From NCBI GenBank assembly GCA_963707575.1, contig OY970171.1, positions 2,480,001 through 2,544,000 of the forward strand: 64,000 nt of DNA. Direction: 5' to 3'. Position numbers and translations under genes: made by a program. Each line of letters begins with the position of its first letter. Position 1 is the stretch's first letter. Below the pieces are notes generated by a model that saw only the letters and a program-made list of their open reading frames with translations, ran no database searches and was not told where the DNA came from. Shown here in pieces: positions 50,961 through 59,888 of this stretch. Origin of the DNA: Gaiellasilicea sp963707575. Lineage in GTDB: Bacteria; Actinomycetota; Thermoleophilia; Gaiellales; Gaiellaceae.

Positions 50961-52448
50961 ATGGCGGTCGAACGCACGCAGAAGCCGCTCACCCCCGCTC
51001 TCACGGAGTGGGAGTACGCCCCCGCGCCCGAGGCGCGCGAGATCGTCTCGCTCGAAAAGCGATACGGGCTCTTCATCGGCGGCAAGTCCGTGAGCCCGCG
51101 GTCGAAGGAATGGTTCCCGACCATCTCGCCGGCGACGGAGGAGAAGCTGGCAGAGGTCGCGCAGGCCGGTCCCGCGGACGTGAACGCCGCGGTCCGGGCG
51201 GCGCGCAACGCGTACGAGAACGGGTGGTCGGCGCTCGCGCCCTCCGAGCGCGCGAAGTACCTGTACCGGATCGCGCGGATCATCCAGGAGCGCTCGCGCG
51301 AGCTGGCCGTGCTCGAGTCGCTGAACGGCGGCAAGCCGATCCGCGAGAGCCGCGACGTGGACGTTCCGCTGGCGGCCGCGCACTTCTTCTACTACGCCGG
51401 CTGGGCCGACAAGCTCGAGTACGCCTTCCCGAACCGGCGGCCGAAGCCGCTCGGAGTCGCTGGGCAGATCATCCCCTGGAACTTCCCGCTGCTGATGCTC
51501 GCCTGGAAGATCGCTCCCGCGCTCGCGGCCGGGAACACGGTCGTGCTGAAGCCGGCGGAGACGACACCGCTCACCGCGCTCCTCTTCGCGGAGATCTGCC
51601 GCCAGGCGGACCTGCCGCCCGGCGTCGTCAACATCATCACTGGGGACGGCCGCGCCGGAGCGGCGCTCGTCGAGCACGAGGGCGTGGACAAGATCGCGTT
51701 CACCGGCTCGACCGAGGTGGGCAAGGCGATCCAGCGCCAGCTGGCGGGCACCGGCAAGAAGCTCACGCTCGAGCTCGGCGGCAAGGCTGCGAACATCATC
51801 TTCGACGACGCAGCGCTGGACGGCGCGGTCGAAGGGATAGTGAACGGGATCTATTTCAACCAGGGCCACGTCTGCTGCGCCGGCTCGCGCCTGCTCGTCC
51901 AGGAGTCGATCTACGAGCTGACCGTCGCCAAGCTGAAACGGCGACTCGAGACCCTGCGCCTCGGCGATCCGCTGGACAAGAACACGGACATCGGCGCGAT
52001 CAACTCGAAGATGCAGCTGGAGAAGATCACGGAGCTCGTCGAGGCGGGCAAGGACGAGGGCGCCGAGATCTACCAGCCGCCGTGCCGCCTGCCCGAGAAG
52101 GGCTACTGGTTCGCGCCGACCGTGTTCACGAACGTCGCGCAGAGCTACCGGATCGCCCAGGAGGAGATCTTCGGGCCGGTGCTCTCCGTGCTCACCTTCC
52201 GCACACCGGAGGAGGCGGTCGAGAAGGCGAACAACACGCCGTACGGCCTCTCCGCGGGGGTCTGGACGGAGAAGGGCTCACGCATCCTCTGGATGGCGGA
52301 GCGGCTGCGGGCGGGCGTCGTCTGGGCGAACACCTTCAACCGCTTCGATCCGGCCTCCCCGTTCGGCGGCTACAAGGAATCGGGCTTCGGCCGCGAGGGC
52401 GGCCGCCACGGGCTGGAGCCGTACCTCCGCTTCGAGGGCTCCGACTGA
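50961..52448 (+). CDS. Aldehyde dehydrogenase (full-length, ALDH16-like catalytic unit)
   Basis: A 495-aa NAD(P)-dependent aldehyde dehydrogenase. The Rossmann region has IIPWNFPLLMLAWKIAPALAAGNTVVLKPAE; IAFTGSTEVGKAIQ, the base Glu in LTLELGGKAANIIFDDA, the nucleophile Cys in GHVCCAGSRLLVQES, and EEIFGPVLSVLTF and FGGYKESGFGREGG complete the family set. ATG 50961 lies 2 nt after deoC. It is followed by a 28-aa peptide and a half-length ALDH, which together recall the one-and-a-half-domain ALDH16 proteins. The likely substrate is acetaldehyde or another product of deoxyribose breakdown. Confidence 0.93.
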   Translation: MAVERTQKPLTPALTEWEYAPAPEAREIVSLEKRYGLFIGGKSVSPRSKEWFPTISPATEEKLAEVAQAGPADVNAAVRAARNAYENGWSALAPSERAKYLYRIARIIQERSRELAVLESLNGGKPIRESRDVDVPLAAAHFFYYAGWADKLEYAFPNRRPKPLGVAGQIIPWNFPLLMLAWKIAPALAAGNTVVLKPAETTPLTALLFAEICRQADLPPGVVNIITGDGRAGAALVEHEGVDKIAFTGSTEVGKAIQRQLAGTGKKLTLELGGKAANIIFDDAALDGAVEGIVNGIYFNQGHVCCAGSRLLVQESIYELTVAKLKRRLETLRLGDPLDKNTDIGAINSKMQLEKITELVEAGKDEGAEIYQPPCRLPEKGYWFAPTVFTNVAQSYRIAQEEIFGPVLSVLTFRTPEEAVEKANNTPYGLSAGVWTEKGSRILWMAERLRAGVVWANTFNRFDPASPFGGYKESGFGREGGRHGLEPYLRFEGSD

Positions 52449-52534
52449 TGCGGCGCTTCCGTCTTGCGCTCGGCCTCGCCCTCGGTGCCGTCGCGCTCGT
52501 GCTCGCCGATCGCCGGTTCGGGAGCGACGCATGA
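52448..52534 (+). CDS. 28-residue membrane micropeptide
   Basis: A frame of 28 codons, MRRFRLALGLALGAVALVLA then DRRFGSDA. A basic start (MRRFR), a 14-15 residue hydrophobic stretch and a charged end suggest a single short membrane helix or a signal-like peptide. Its ATG overlaps the stop of the full ALDH (TGATG), and its stop overlaps the ATG of the half ALDH (ATGA), so it is wedged in the operon with translational coupling on both sides. It could also act only as a coupling relay. No similarity is recognised. Confidence 0.55.
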   Translation: MRRFRLALGLALGAVALVLADRRFGSDA

Positions 52535-53331
52535 GCAAGCGGCTGGCGGTGCGCAAGACCTACAAGCTGTTCATCGGAGGGAGCTTCCCGCGCTCCGAGT
52601 CCGGCCGCACGTACGAGGCCGAGGGCCAGAACGTCGCGCGCGCGTCGCGCAAGGATGCGCGCGACGCCGTCGTCGCCGCGCGCAAGGCCCAGGCCGGCTG
52701 GGCGAGCGCGACTGCGTACAACCGCGGTCAGGTGCTCTACCGGCTCGCGGAGACGATGGAGACCCGCGCCGACGCGCTCGCCGCGGTCTGCTCGGGCAAG
52801 AAGGAGGTCGCGGCCGCGATCGACCGGGTGGTCTGGTACGCGGGCTGGGCGGACAAGCTGGCACAGGTGCTCGGCTCCTCCAACCCTGTCGCCGGGCCGT
52901 ACTTCAACTTCACCGTCCCGGAGCCGACCGGCGTCGTCGCGATCCTCGCGCCCGACGAGCCGGCGCTCGTCGGCCTCGTCTCGCGGCTCGCGCCCGTCGT
53001 GGTCGGGGGCAACGCCGCCGTCGTCGTCGCGTCGGAGCCGCATCCGCTCGCCGCGATCGAGCTGGCCGAGGCGATTGCGACCTCGGACGTTCCGGGCGGG
53101 GTCGTGAACATCCTCACCGGCCAGCGCGAGGAGCTCGCACCGATCCTCGCCGGCCACATGGACGTGAACGCGCTCGACGTCACCGGCGCGAACGGGCTGA
53201 CGCCCGACCTGGAGCGCCTGGCCGCCGAGAACGTCAAGCGGGTCGTCCGGGGCACGGCCGAGGAGCAGAGCCCGTGGACGATCGCGAGCTTCCTCGAGCT
53301 GAAGACGATCTGGCATCCGATCGGCCAGTGA
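52531..53331 (+). CDS. Half-length aldehyde dehydrogenase-like protein (no catalytic cysteine)
   Basis: A 266-aa protein equal to the N-terminal, coenzyme-domain half of an ALDH: TYKLFIGGSFPRSESGRTYE, VVAARKAQAGWASATAYNRGQVLYRLAETME, WYAGWADKLAQVLGSSNPVAGPYFNFTVPEPTGVVAILAPDEPALVGLVSRLAPVVVGGNAAVVVASE and PGGVVNILTG. It ends before the nucleophile Cys; the usual PWNFP motif reads APDEPA. So it is not an enzyme by itself. Joined to the 495-aa ALDH it equals the 1.5-domain plan of ALDH16, suggesting a structural partner subunit. ATG 52531 overlaps the micropeptide stop. Confidence 0.85.
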   Translation: MSKRLAVRKTYKLFIGGSFPRSESGRTYEAEGQNVARASRKDARDAVVAARKAQAGWASATAYNRGQVLYRLAETMETRADALAAVCSGKKEVAAAIDRVVWYAGWADKLAQVLGSSNPVAGPYFNFTVPEPTGVVAILAPDEPALVGLVSRLAPVVVGGNAAVVVASEPHPLAAIELAEAIATSDVPGGVVNILTGQREELAPILAGHMDVNALDVTGANGLTPDLERLAAENVKRVVRGTAEEQSPWTIASFLELKTIWHPIGQ

Positions 53332-53355
53332 GAGTCGATCAGTGAGCGGCGACCA

Positions 53356-53847
53356 GTGACGGCGCGGCGGCTCAGCCACGCGATCTCGCACGGCGAGGGG
53401 ATCTCGCTGATCGTTCAGGTTGACGGCCCGAGCGCTGCCCGCGATGCAGAGGCAAGCGGAGCCGGCGCCGTCCTCGCGATGGCCGCGATCGAGGAGGTCC
53501 GGGCGGCCACGGGGTTGCCGATCCTCTCCTACGAGCGGGTCGCGGACGCCTGCATCGTGTCTGCGGATCACGTGGGCGAGCTCGCGGCCGACGTCGAGAT
53601 CGTCGTTCGCATCGAGCACGAGGAGCAGCTCGCCGACGTGCTCGAGCGGCTCGATCCGCACCTGCTCGTCCTCGCTGCCCACGACGCGGACGAGCCGCTC
53701 GAGCACGTGCTCGCGCTGCTCAGCGACGTCCCCGCCGGGAAGCTCGCGATCGCCGATCTCGCGGGCGTGACGCGCGAGGAGATCGACGAGCTGGAGCGGG
53801 CCGGCGTCGACGCGGTTCTCCTCCGTGAGCCGCTTCCGGCGGCGTAG
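53356..53847 (+). CDS. TIM-barrel-like protein resembling part of indole-glycerol-phosphate synthase
   Basis: A 163-aa soluble protein. VEIVVRIEHEEQLADVLERLDPHLLVLAAHD, then KLAIADLAGVTREEIDELERAGVDAVLLREPL, resembles the later strands and phosphate-site helix of TrpC-type barrels (V.VEVH.E.EL..A; I..AGVDAVLVGE.L). The catalytic Lys and Glu of TrpC are not recognisable, and the first strands are short, so it is probably a non-catalytic relative or a different barrel. GTG start 53356 is one of several nearby GTGs. It overlaps the next gene by 23 nt. Confidence 0.45.
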   Translation: MTARRLSHAISHGEGISLIVQVDGPSAARDAEASGAGAVLAMAAIEEVRAATGLPILSYERVADACIVSADHVGELAADVEIVVRIEHEEQLADVLERLDPHLLVLAAHDADEPLEHVLALLSDVPAGKLAIADLAGVTREEIDELERAGVDAVLLREPLPAA

Positions 53848-55216
53848 CTCCCTCCTCGCTCTCGGCGGCCTGCTCGTCCTTGCGGCGGCGCTGCGGCTGC
53901 CGGGCCTCGCGTACGGCCTCCCGTTTCCGCTCCTGAACCCGGACGAGCGCTCGATCGTGCCGCGGGCGTGGGAGCTCGTCCACGGCGGCGGCCTCGATCC
54001 CGGCTGGTACGACTATCCAAGCCTGTTGCTGGTCGTGCTGGCGCCGCTGCAGTTGCCGTTCGACGACCCGTCCTACGGGGCCGCCCGCGCGTTGATGGTG
54101 GCGATCGGCCTCGGCGGCGTCGCTGCCGCGTGGTGGCTCGGCCGGAGCGCGTACGGCACGTCCGCGGGCGTGCTCGCCGGCGCCGCGTGCGCGGTGGCGA
54201 CGGTTCACGTCGTCTATTCGCACATGGCCGTGACGGACGTGCTCCTGACGACGTGCGTGACGGTCTCGCTCGCCCTGCTCGTGACGGGCCGGCTCGAATG
54301 GGCGGGCGTCGCAGCGGGCCTCGCCGCGTCGGCGAAGTACCCGGGGATCCTGCTCGCGGTCCCGATTCTCCTCGTCGGCTGGCGCGAGTGGCGCCGCCTA
54401 GGGCTCGCCGCGGCCGGCGGCGCGCTCGCCTTCCTGCTCACGAGCCCGTTCGTCGTGATCCATGCAGGCGCCGCATGGGGCGACATCGAGCGCGTGCAGC
54501 GGCTCGGGCGGGCAGGCTGGCTCGGCTTCGAGGACGACCCGCCGACGCCGCTCGCCTTCCTCGACCGACTCTGGGACTCGCTCGGCCCGTTCCTCCTGAT
54601 CGCTCTGGCCGGGCTCCTCGCGGCTCTCGCCAGCCTCGTGTTCCTCCGTCACAAGCGCGCCGATCTCGCGCTCGCGTCCTTCGCCCTCGTCTGGTTCGTG
54701 CAGTTGCTGCCGCTGAACGCACACTTCGACCGCTACGTGCTGCCGCTCGTGCCCGTTCTCGGTGCGCTGGCGGGGCGCTTGCCGCGGCTGGCGCCCGTCG
54801 CGCTCGCGCTGCTCGTCGTGCCGCTGCTCTGGTCGGTGGGCGAGGTGCGCGGGCTGACGCGGACCGACACGCGCGTCGTCGCGCACGGCTGGATCGAGCA
54901 GAACGTGCCCGCGGGCGCCCTCGTCGCGGTGGAGCCCTCGACACCCCCGGTCGACCCGCGGCGCACCCTCGGGCTGGAGCTACCCGGTCCCGACCGGGAG
55001 TTCGACCCGAATCGGGATCTCGATCGGCTCCGCGCCCGCGGCGCCGACTACGTCCTCGTCACCGGGGCCGTTGCCGACCGCGTCCTGGCTGCGGCCGACC
55101 GCTACCCGCGCGAGGCAGCGTTCTACGCCGAGCTCGAGTCGGAGACCGAGCGGGTCCTGTTCGTCTCGCCCGGCGGCGACCTGGGCGGTCCCTGGGTCGC
55201 GCTCTACCGTCTGTAG
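53825..55216 (+). CDS. Membrane glycosyltransferase, GT39/ArnT-like (GT-C fold)
   Basis: A 463-aa polytopic protein with about ten hydrophobic helices. PLLNPDERSIVPRAWELVHGGGLDPGWYDYPSLLLVVL has the Asp-Glu pair in the first outer loop that GT-C mannosyl- and arabinosyl-transferases use; YSHMAVTDVLLTTCVTVSLALL and GVAAGLAASAKYPGILLAVPILLVGW follow the family plan. It probably moves a sugar from a polyprenyl-phosphate to a lipid, protein or glycan on the outer face. GTG start 53825. Its TAG stop begins the -10 box of the next gene. Confidence 0.82.
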   Translation: MSRFRRRSSLLALGGLLVLAAALRLPGLAYGLPFPLLNPDERSIVPRAWELVHGGGLDPGWYDYPSLLLVVLAPLQLPFDDPSYGAARALMVAIGLGGVAAAWWLGRSAYGTSAGVLAGAACAVATVHVVYSHMAVTDVLLTTCVTVSLALLVTGRLEWAGVAAGLAASAKYPGILLAVPILLVGWREWRRLGLAAAGGALAFLLTSPFVVIHAGAAWGDIERVQRLGRAGWLGFEDDPPTPLAFLDRLWDSLGPFLLIALAGLLAALASLVFLRHKRADLALASFALVWFVQLLPLNAHFDRYVLPLVPVLGALAGRLPRLAPVALALLVVPLLWSVGEVRGLTRTDTRVVAHGWIEQNVPAGALVAVEPSTPPVDPRRTLGLELPGPDREFDPNRDLDRLRARGADYVLVTGAVADRVLAAADRYPREAAFYAELESETERVLFVSPGGDLGGPWVALYRL

Positions 55217-55219
55217 GCT
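55214..55219 (+). promoter_or_regulatory. -10 box of the spermidine-synthase-like gene built on the preceding stop codon
   Basis: TAGGCT starts with the TAG stop of the glycosyltransferase gene and lies 10 nt before the ATG at 55230, giving a very short leader. Confidence 0.4.
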
Positions 55220-55229
55220 TGGCAAGGCG

Positions 55230-56855
55230 ATGAAGGGAGAGCGCCTCAGCGCGGCCGCGATCGGGGTCGCCGTCTTCCTCGCCGGCGGCGCGCTGCTCAG
55301 CCTCGAGATCGCGTCCAGCCGGGTGATGGCGCCGTACTTCGGCAACTCGCTGTTCGTCTGGGGCGCGTTGATCGGAGTCGTGCTCGCCGGGCTCTCCGTC
55401 GGCTACTGGGTCGGCGGCATCATCGCCGACCGCTGGGCCACGACGCACGTCTTCGTCGGCGTGCTCGGGCTCGCCGCCGTGCTCGTGCTCGCAATCCCGT
55501 TCGTGGACGAGTGGATCCTCGAGCAGGTCGTCGCTTGGAATCCGGGGCCGCGGATGAATCCCGTCGTGGCGACCGTCGCCATCTTCGGCCCGCCGTCCGT
55601 CGTGCTCGGGACCGTCTCGCCGATCGCCGTCAAGCTGCTGGCCCACTCGCTCGAGCGGCTCGGGCGGACCGCCGGCAGGCTCTTTGCCGTCTCGACCGCC
55701 GGCTCGATCGCGGGCACGTTCGCCACCGCCTTCTTCCTCATCCCCGAGCTCGGCACCGATCAGCTGATCGCGACGCTGGCCGTCGTGCTGCTGCTGGCCG
55801 CCGCTGCAGTGGCGATCGTCGAGCGGCTCGTCCTCGCCACGGTGGCCACGCTCGCCGTCGCCGCCGCGAGCTTCGCCGCGGTCGTCTCGCTCGCGCCCGA
55901 CCAGGGCGGGATCGTCGCCGCTTCGCAGCTCCAGAACTGGTCGCCCGTCTACCGGCAGCGCGCCGCCGAGGACCGGGGCGGCGGCCCGGCGGAGGGACAG
56001 GAGGGCTACGAGCTTCGCTATGCCAAGGACAGCCAATACCACCGGATCGCCGTCGTCGACGACTCGGACAGCCGCTATCTCCGCTTCGACAGCTCCTTCC
56101 AGAGCGGCATGTACCTGAACGATCCTTTCAAGACCAGATTCGAGTACTCCGACTACCTGCACCTCGGGCTGGCCTACAAGCCCGACGCGCGCAACGTGCT
56201 CTTCATCGGTCTCGGCGGAGGCTCGGGGCCGAAGCGCATGTGGCGCGACTTCCCCGCGGTGCAGTTCGACGCAGTTGAGCTCGACCCGGACGTTGTCGAC
56301 GTCGCCTACCGCTTCTTCGAGCTCCCCCGGGACGAGCGGCTGAACGTCGAGGTGGAGGACGGCCGGCGCTTCCTCGTGCAGAACGAAGGCCCGTGGGACG
56401 CGATCGTGGTCGACGCGTTCTACTCGGACTCGATTCCCTTCCACCTCGCGACGAACGAGTTCCTCGAGCTCGCGCGCTCGCGGCTGGCCCCGGGTGGCGT
56501 GGTCGTCACGAACATCATCGGGGCGACCAGCGGGAGCGAGTCACGGCTGCTGCGCTCGATGCTGCGCACGTACCGCACCGTTTTTCCGACCGTGGCCGTG
56601 CACCCGGTGCGCGTCGAGGGCGACACGAACCTGAGCGGCGTCCGCAACGTCATCTTCGTCGCCGGGGAGGGAGCGGCGCCGTCGAAGGAGTTCCTGACGG
56701 AGCGGTGGAACGACCTCCGGAGCCGCGCCCCCGGAGCCCCGGATCTGACGGCCGCGATCAGGGACCGCGTGGACCGCCCGATTCCCACGAACGACGTCCC
56801 CGTGCTCACGGACGACTACGCGCCTACCGACGCGCTGCTGCTCCTCTTCGGCTAG
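55230..56855 (+). CDS. Membrane protein with spermidine-synthase-like domain
   Basis: A 541-aa protein. The N-terminal half (about 1-215) has several hydrophobic helices (AAAIGVAVFLAGGALLSLEIASSRVMAPYFG, LFVWGALIGVVLAGLSVGYWVGG, LIATLAVVLLLAAAAVAIVERL). The C-terminal half is a SpeE-type methyltransferase-fold domain: YHRIAVVDDSDSRYLRFDSSFQSGMYL, LFIGLGGGSGPKRMWRDFP, FDAVELDPDVVDVAYRFF, and DAIVVDAFYSDSIPFHLATNEFLELAR. Fused membrane SpeE-like proteins are widespread in bacteria and their reaction is unclear; polyamine aminopropyl transfer is not proven. It shares a CTAG stop with the opposing response regulator. Confidence 0.85.
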   Translation: MKGERLSAAAIGVAVFLAGGALLSLEIASSRVMAPYFGNSLFVWGALIGVVLAGLSVGYWVGGIIADRWATTHVFVGVLGLAAVLVLAIPFVDEWILEQVVAWNPGPRMNPVVATVAIFGPPSVVLGTVSPIAVKLLAHSLERLGRTAGRLFAVSTAGSIAGTFATAFFLIPELGTDQLIATLAVVLLLAAAAVAIVERLVLATVATLAVAAASFAAVVSLAPDQGGIVAASQLQNWSPVYRQRAAEDRGGGPAEGQEGYELRYAKDSQYHRIAVVDDSDSRYLRFDSSFQSGMYLNDPFKTRFEYSDYLHLGLAYKPDARNVLFIGLGGGSGPKRMWRDFPAVQFDAVELDPDVVDVAYRFFELPRDERLNVEVEDGRRFLVQNEGPWDAIVVDAFYSDSIPFHLATNEFLELARSRLAPGGVVVTNIIGATSGSESRLLRSMLRTYRTVFPTVAVHPVRVEGDTNLSGVRNVIFVAGEGAAPSKEFLTERWNDLRSRAPGAPDLTAAIRDRVDRPIPTNDVPVLTDDYAPTDALLLLFG

Positions 56856-57292
56856 GCGACCGCGTCCGGTGTGGGTCGCGAGCCCGCGAGGACGTCGGAG
56901 ATGAAGCGCGAGACGGCGGCCGGGTCGAAAGGCTTCGTGAAGTAGCCGGCCGCGCCGATCGCGGCCGCGCGCTCCTCGGCGTCCCGGGTTGCCTCCCCGG
57001 TGAGGAAGACGACGGGGACGTGGCTCGTGCGATGGTTCTTGCGCACAGCAGTCGCAAGCTCGAAGCCGTCCAGCACCGGCATGCGGATGTCGAGCAGCAC
57101 CAGATCCGGCGCGTCCTGGTCGACGCGCTCGAGGCCTTCCTGACCGTCCGCCGCCTCGATCACGTCGAAGCCGTCCAGCCTCAGATTCGTGGCGCACAGC
57201 AGTCGGACGTTGGGGTCGTCGTCGACGACCAGCACACGAGGGCGGCGCATCCGCTTCATCGTTCGAGGGGGTGGTGCCTCAACAGCTTCCAC
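56852..57292 (-). CDS. Single-domain response regulator (CheY-like)
   Basis: A 146-aa receiver. PRVLVVDDDPNVRLLCATNLRLDG carries the acidic pair, DLVLLDIRMPVLDGFELA the phospho-acceptor Asp, VVFLTGEATRDAEERA the Thr, and GYFTKPFDPAAV the Lys. No output domain is attached, so it works through a partner; no kinase is adjacent. The GTG at 57292 is chosen because AAGGAGGA precedes it at 6-8 nt; the ATG at 57259 would drop 11 residues. It is divergent from the ANTAR gene across a 262-nt gap. Confidence 0.9.
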   Translation of the reverse strand: MEAVEAPPPRTMKRMRRPRVLVVDDDPNVRLLCATNLRLDGFDVIEAADGQEGLERVDQDAPDLVLLDIRMPVLDGFELATAVRKNHRTSHVPVVFLTGEATRDAEERAAAIGAAGYFTKPFDPAAVSRFISDVLAGSRPTPDAVA

Positions 57293-57455
57293 TGCGACTT
57301 CCTCCTTCAGCTTGTCTCGCGCCCGGCGAGCGCGAAGTGATGCGCCCGACCCGGTTTGCTGAGGGCGGAAGTGCGGGGCCGGTCACTGTGGCCCGCGCCG
57401 TGCTGGAGGTGGCCAGGTGCTGTGGCCTACGTCATGGTACCGCGCTGTTGCCCGA

Positions 57456-57484
57456 TTGGAAAGCTTTCTGCCGCCGGGTACAGT
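57456..57484 (+). promoter_or_regulatory. Promoter of the ANTAR regulator gene
   Basis: -35 TTGGAA (57456-57461), 17-bp spacer, -10 TACAGT (57479-57484); transcription would start near 57491, about 64 nt before the GTG at 57555. The rest of the 262-nt gap (57293-57554) shows no other gene or clear repeat, apart from a short proline-rich frame at 57500-57562. Confidence 0.65.
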
Positions 57485-57499
57485 GACCCTGAGGCGATC

Positions 57500-57562
57500 A
57501 TGGCTACGACGTCCACTCCGCTCCCGCCCGCTCCTCCGGCGGCTCCTGCTCGCCGTGGCTGA
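57500..57562 (+). CDS. Short proline-rich upstream frame (20 aa)
   Basis: ATG 57500 to TGA 57562 encodes MATTSTPLPPAPPAAPARRG. GAGG lies about 6 nt upstream, and it starts about 10 nt after the predicted transcription start. Its stop lies just inside the ANTAR gene, whose GTG is at 57555, so its translation would deliver ribosomes to that start. It may be a leader peptide or just chance in GC-rich DNA. Confidence 0.3.
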   Translation: MATTSTPLPPAPPAAPARRG

Positions 57563-58150
57563 CACCCCGATCCCGGTCGACACCCCTGCGCGCTCGCTTC
57601 GGATCCTGATCGCGAACGAGCGAAGGGACCGCCTCGAGCGCATCGCCGAGATCGTGACCGGCCTCGGCCACGAGGTGATCTCCCGGGAGCTCGAGGTCTC
57701 GGAGGTGGCGGCGGCGACCGACCGTGAGCACCCCGACCTGGCCTTCGTCGGCCTCGGGATGAGCGGCGAGCACGCCCTCGAGATGATCTCCGAGATCGTT
57801 CGCGAGGCGTCGTGCCCGGTGATCGCGCTGCTCGAGTCCGACGATCCCGTGTGGGTCAACGAGGCCGCCAAACGTGGGATCTTCGCGTACATCGTCGACG
57901 GCAAGCCGGAGGAGATGCAGGGCGCGATCGAGATCACGATCAGGCGCTACGCGGAGTACACGAATCTCGAAGGTGCCTTTCGGCGTCGGGCCGTGATCGA
58001 GCGGGCGAAGGGGATCGTGATGGCCCGGCAGGCGGTCGGCGAGCGCGAGGCGTTCGAGCTCCTCCGCGCGCAGTCGCAGCGGAGCGGGCGGAAGCTGTTC
58101 GACGTGGCGGAGGCCGTGATCGAAAGCCACCTGCTGCTGATTCCCTCGGC

Positions 58151-58154
<4 letters not shown>
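57555..58154 (+). CDS. ANTAR-domain response regulator
   Basis: A 199-aa protein with an N-terminal receiver-like domain (SLRILIANERRDRLERIAEIVTGLGHEV, DLAFVGLGMSGEHALEMISEIVREASCPVIALLES, GIFAYIVDGKPEEMQGAI) and a C-terminal ANTAR domain (RRAVIERAKGIVMARQAVGEREAFELLRAQSQRSGRKLFDVAEAVIES). In the receiver the phospho-Asp position reads GLGMSG, so phosphorylation may be lost. ANTAR domains bind twin-hairpin RNA antiterminators. GTG 57555 is the most likely start because the protein matches from just after it. It shares a CTAG stop with the phosphofructokinase gene. Confidence 0.88.
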
Positions 58155-59200
<1,046 letters not shown>

Positions 59201-59224
59201 GGGCCAAGTCTACGAAGGGGCGCT

Positions 59225-59230
59225 CTACAC
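59225..59230 (+). promoter_or_regulatory. -10 box of tRNA-Leu
   Basis: TACACT, 11 nt before the first base of the mature tRNA-Leu. No clear -35 is seen. Confidence 0.45.
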
Positions 59231-59241
59231 TGGGCGCACGA

Positions 59242-59325
59242 GCCGAAGTGGCGGAACTGGCAGACGCGCCGGACTCAAAATCCGGTTCCCTCCGGGGAGT
59301 GGGGGTTCGATTCCCCCCTTCGGCA
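59242..59325 (+). tRNA. tRNA-Leu (CAA anticodon)
   Basis: An 84-nt class II tRNA. Acceptor GCCGAAG (59242-59248) pairs with CTTCGGC (59318-59324); anticodon stem CCGGA/TCCGG with loop CTCAAAA gives anticodon CAA; the long variable arm is typical of Leu; T arm GGGGG-TTCGATT-CCCCC. The 3' CCA is not encoded (A then CTC). It reads UUG codons, which are rare in this GC-rich genome. A protein gene starts 3 nt downstream. Confidence 0.95.
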
Positions 59326-59328
59326 CTC

Positions 59329-59727
59329 ATGACCGGATGGGGTGTGATCCCGACGATTCGCGTGCGAGACATGGCGGAGGCGCTCGCCTTCTACCTCGGG
59401 CCGCTCGAGTTCACGCTGGAGCGAGGAGGGGGCGAGGAGATCAACTCGGCCGTCTCGCGGGGTGACGCGCGGCTGATGTTGGAGACGGCGGCGGACGTCT
59501 ACGGCGAGGAGTACAACGGCGCGATCAGGCAGCGACTCGGGTCGCCGTCGTCGATCTCGCTCTACATCGAGGCCCCCGATCTCGAGGACTTCCATGTCCG
59601 GCTCCAGGCTGCCGGAGCCCGAATCGTCGATCCGCTCGCGGACCGGCCCTGGGGCCAGGCGGAGTTCACCGTCGAGGATCACGACGGCAACTGGTTGAGC
59701 TTCTGGAAGGCGACGCCCGCCGCCTGA
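59329..59727 (+). CDS. VOC/bleomycin-resistance-like protein
   Basis: A 132-aa vicinal-oxygen-chelate protein: VIPTIRVRDMAEALAFYLGPLEFTLERGGGEEINSAVSRGDARLMLET, then SISLYIEAPDLEDFHVRLQAAGARIVDPLADRPWGQAEFTVEDHDGNWLSFW. The pattern resembles bleomycin-resistance/glyoxalase relatives; a binding rather than catalytic role is possible. The ATG lies 3 nt after the tRNA-Leu gene with no room for a ribosome site, so the message probably arises by tRNA 3' processing and is nearly leaderless. Confidence 0.85.
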   Translation: MTGWGVIPTIRVRDMAEALAFYLGPLEFTLERGGGEEINSAVSRGDARLMLETAADVYGEEYNGAIRQRLGSPSSISLYIEAPDLEDFHVRLQAAGARIVDPLADRPWGQAEFTVEDHDGNWLSFWKATPAA

Positions 59728-59772
59728 GCGGGACGGCCGAGCCGGGCGGAGCCCTCGCGGTGGGGCACAAAG

Positions 59773-59802
59773 TTGAAATCCGGGGTGCGATGCGCCGATA
59801 CT
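59773..59802 (+). promoter_or_regulatory. Promoter of the second liv-type operon
   Basis: -35 TTGAAA (59773-59778), 18-bp spacer, -10 GATACT (59797-59802). RNA would start near 59808, leaving an 80-nt leader before the TTG at 59889. The leader includes CCCC-GCTGAA-GGGG (59812-59825 region), a small hairpin; no known riboswitch is recognised. Confidence 0.6.
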
Positions 59803-59888
59803 TGCGTCGTCCCCCGCTGAAGGGGTGGGCTCAGGCGTCCAGAACTCCAGCGGTCTTAGGTGATCCCGGTGATGGAGGAGGAAGGCAG

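Noticed and set aside
59242..59325. tRNA-Leu as an integration (att) site
   Set aside because: No integrase, no direct repeat of the tRNA 3' end and no shift in composition downstream; the adjacent transporter genes look native.
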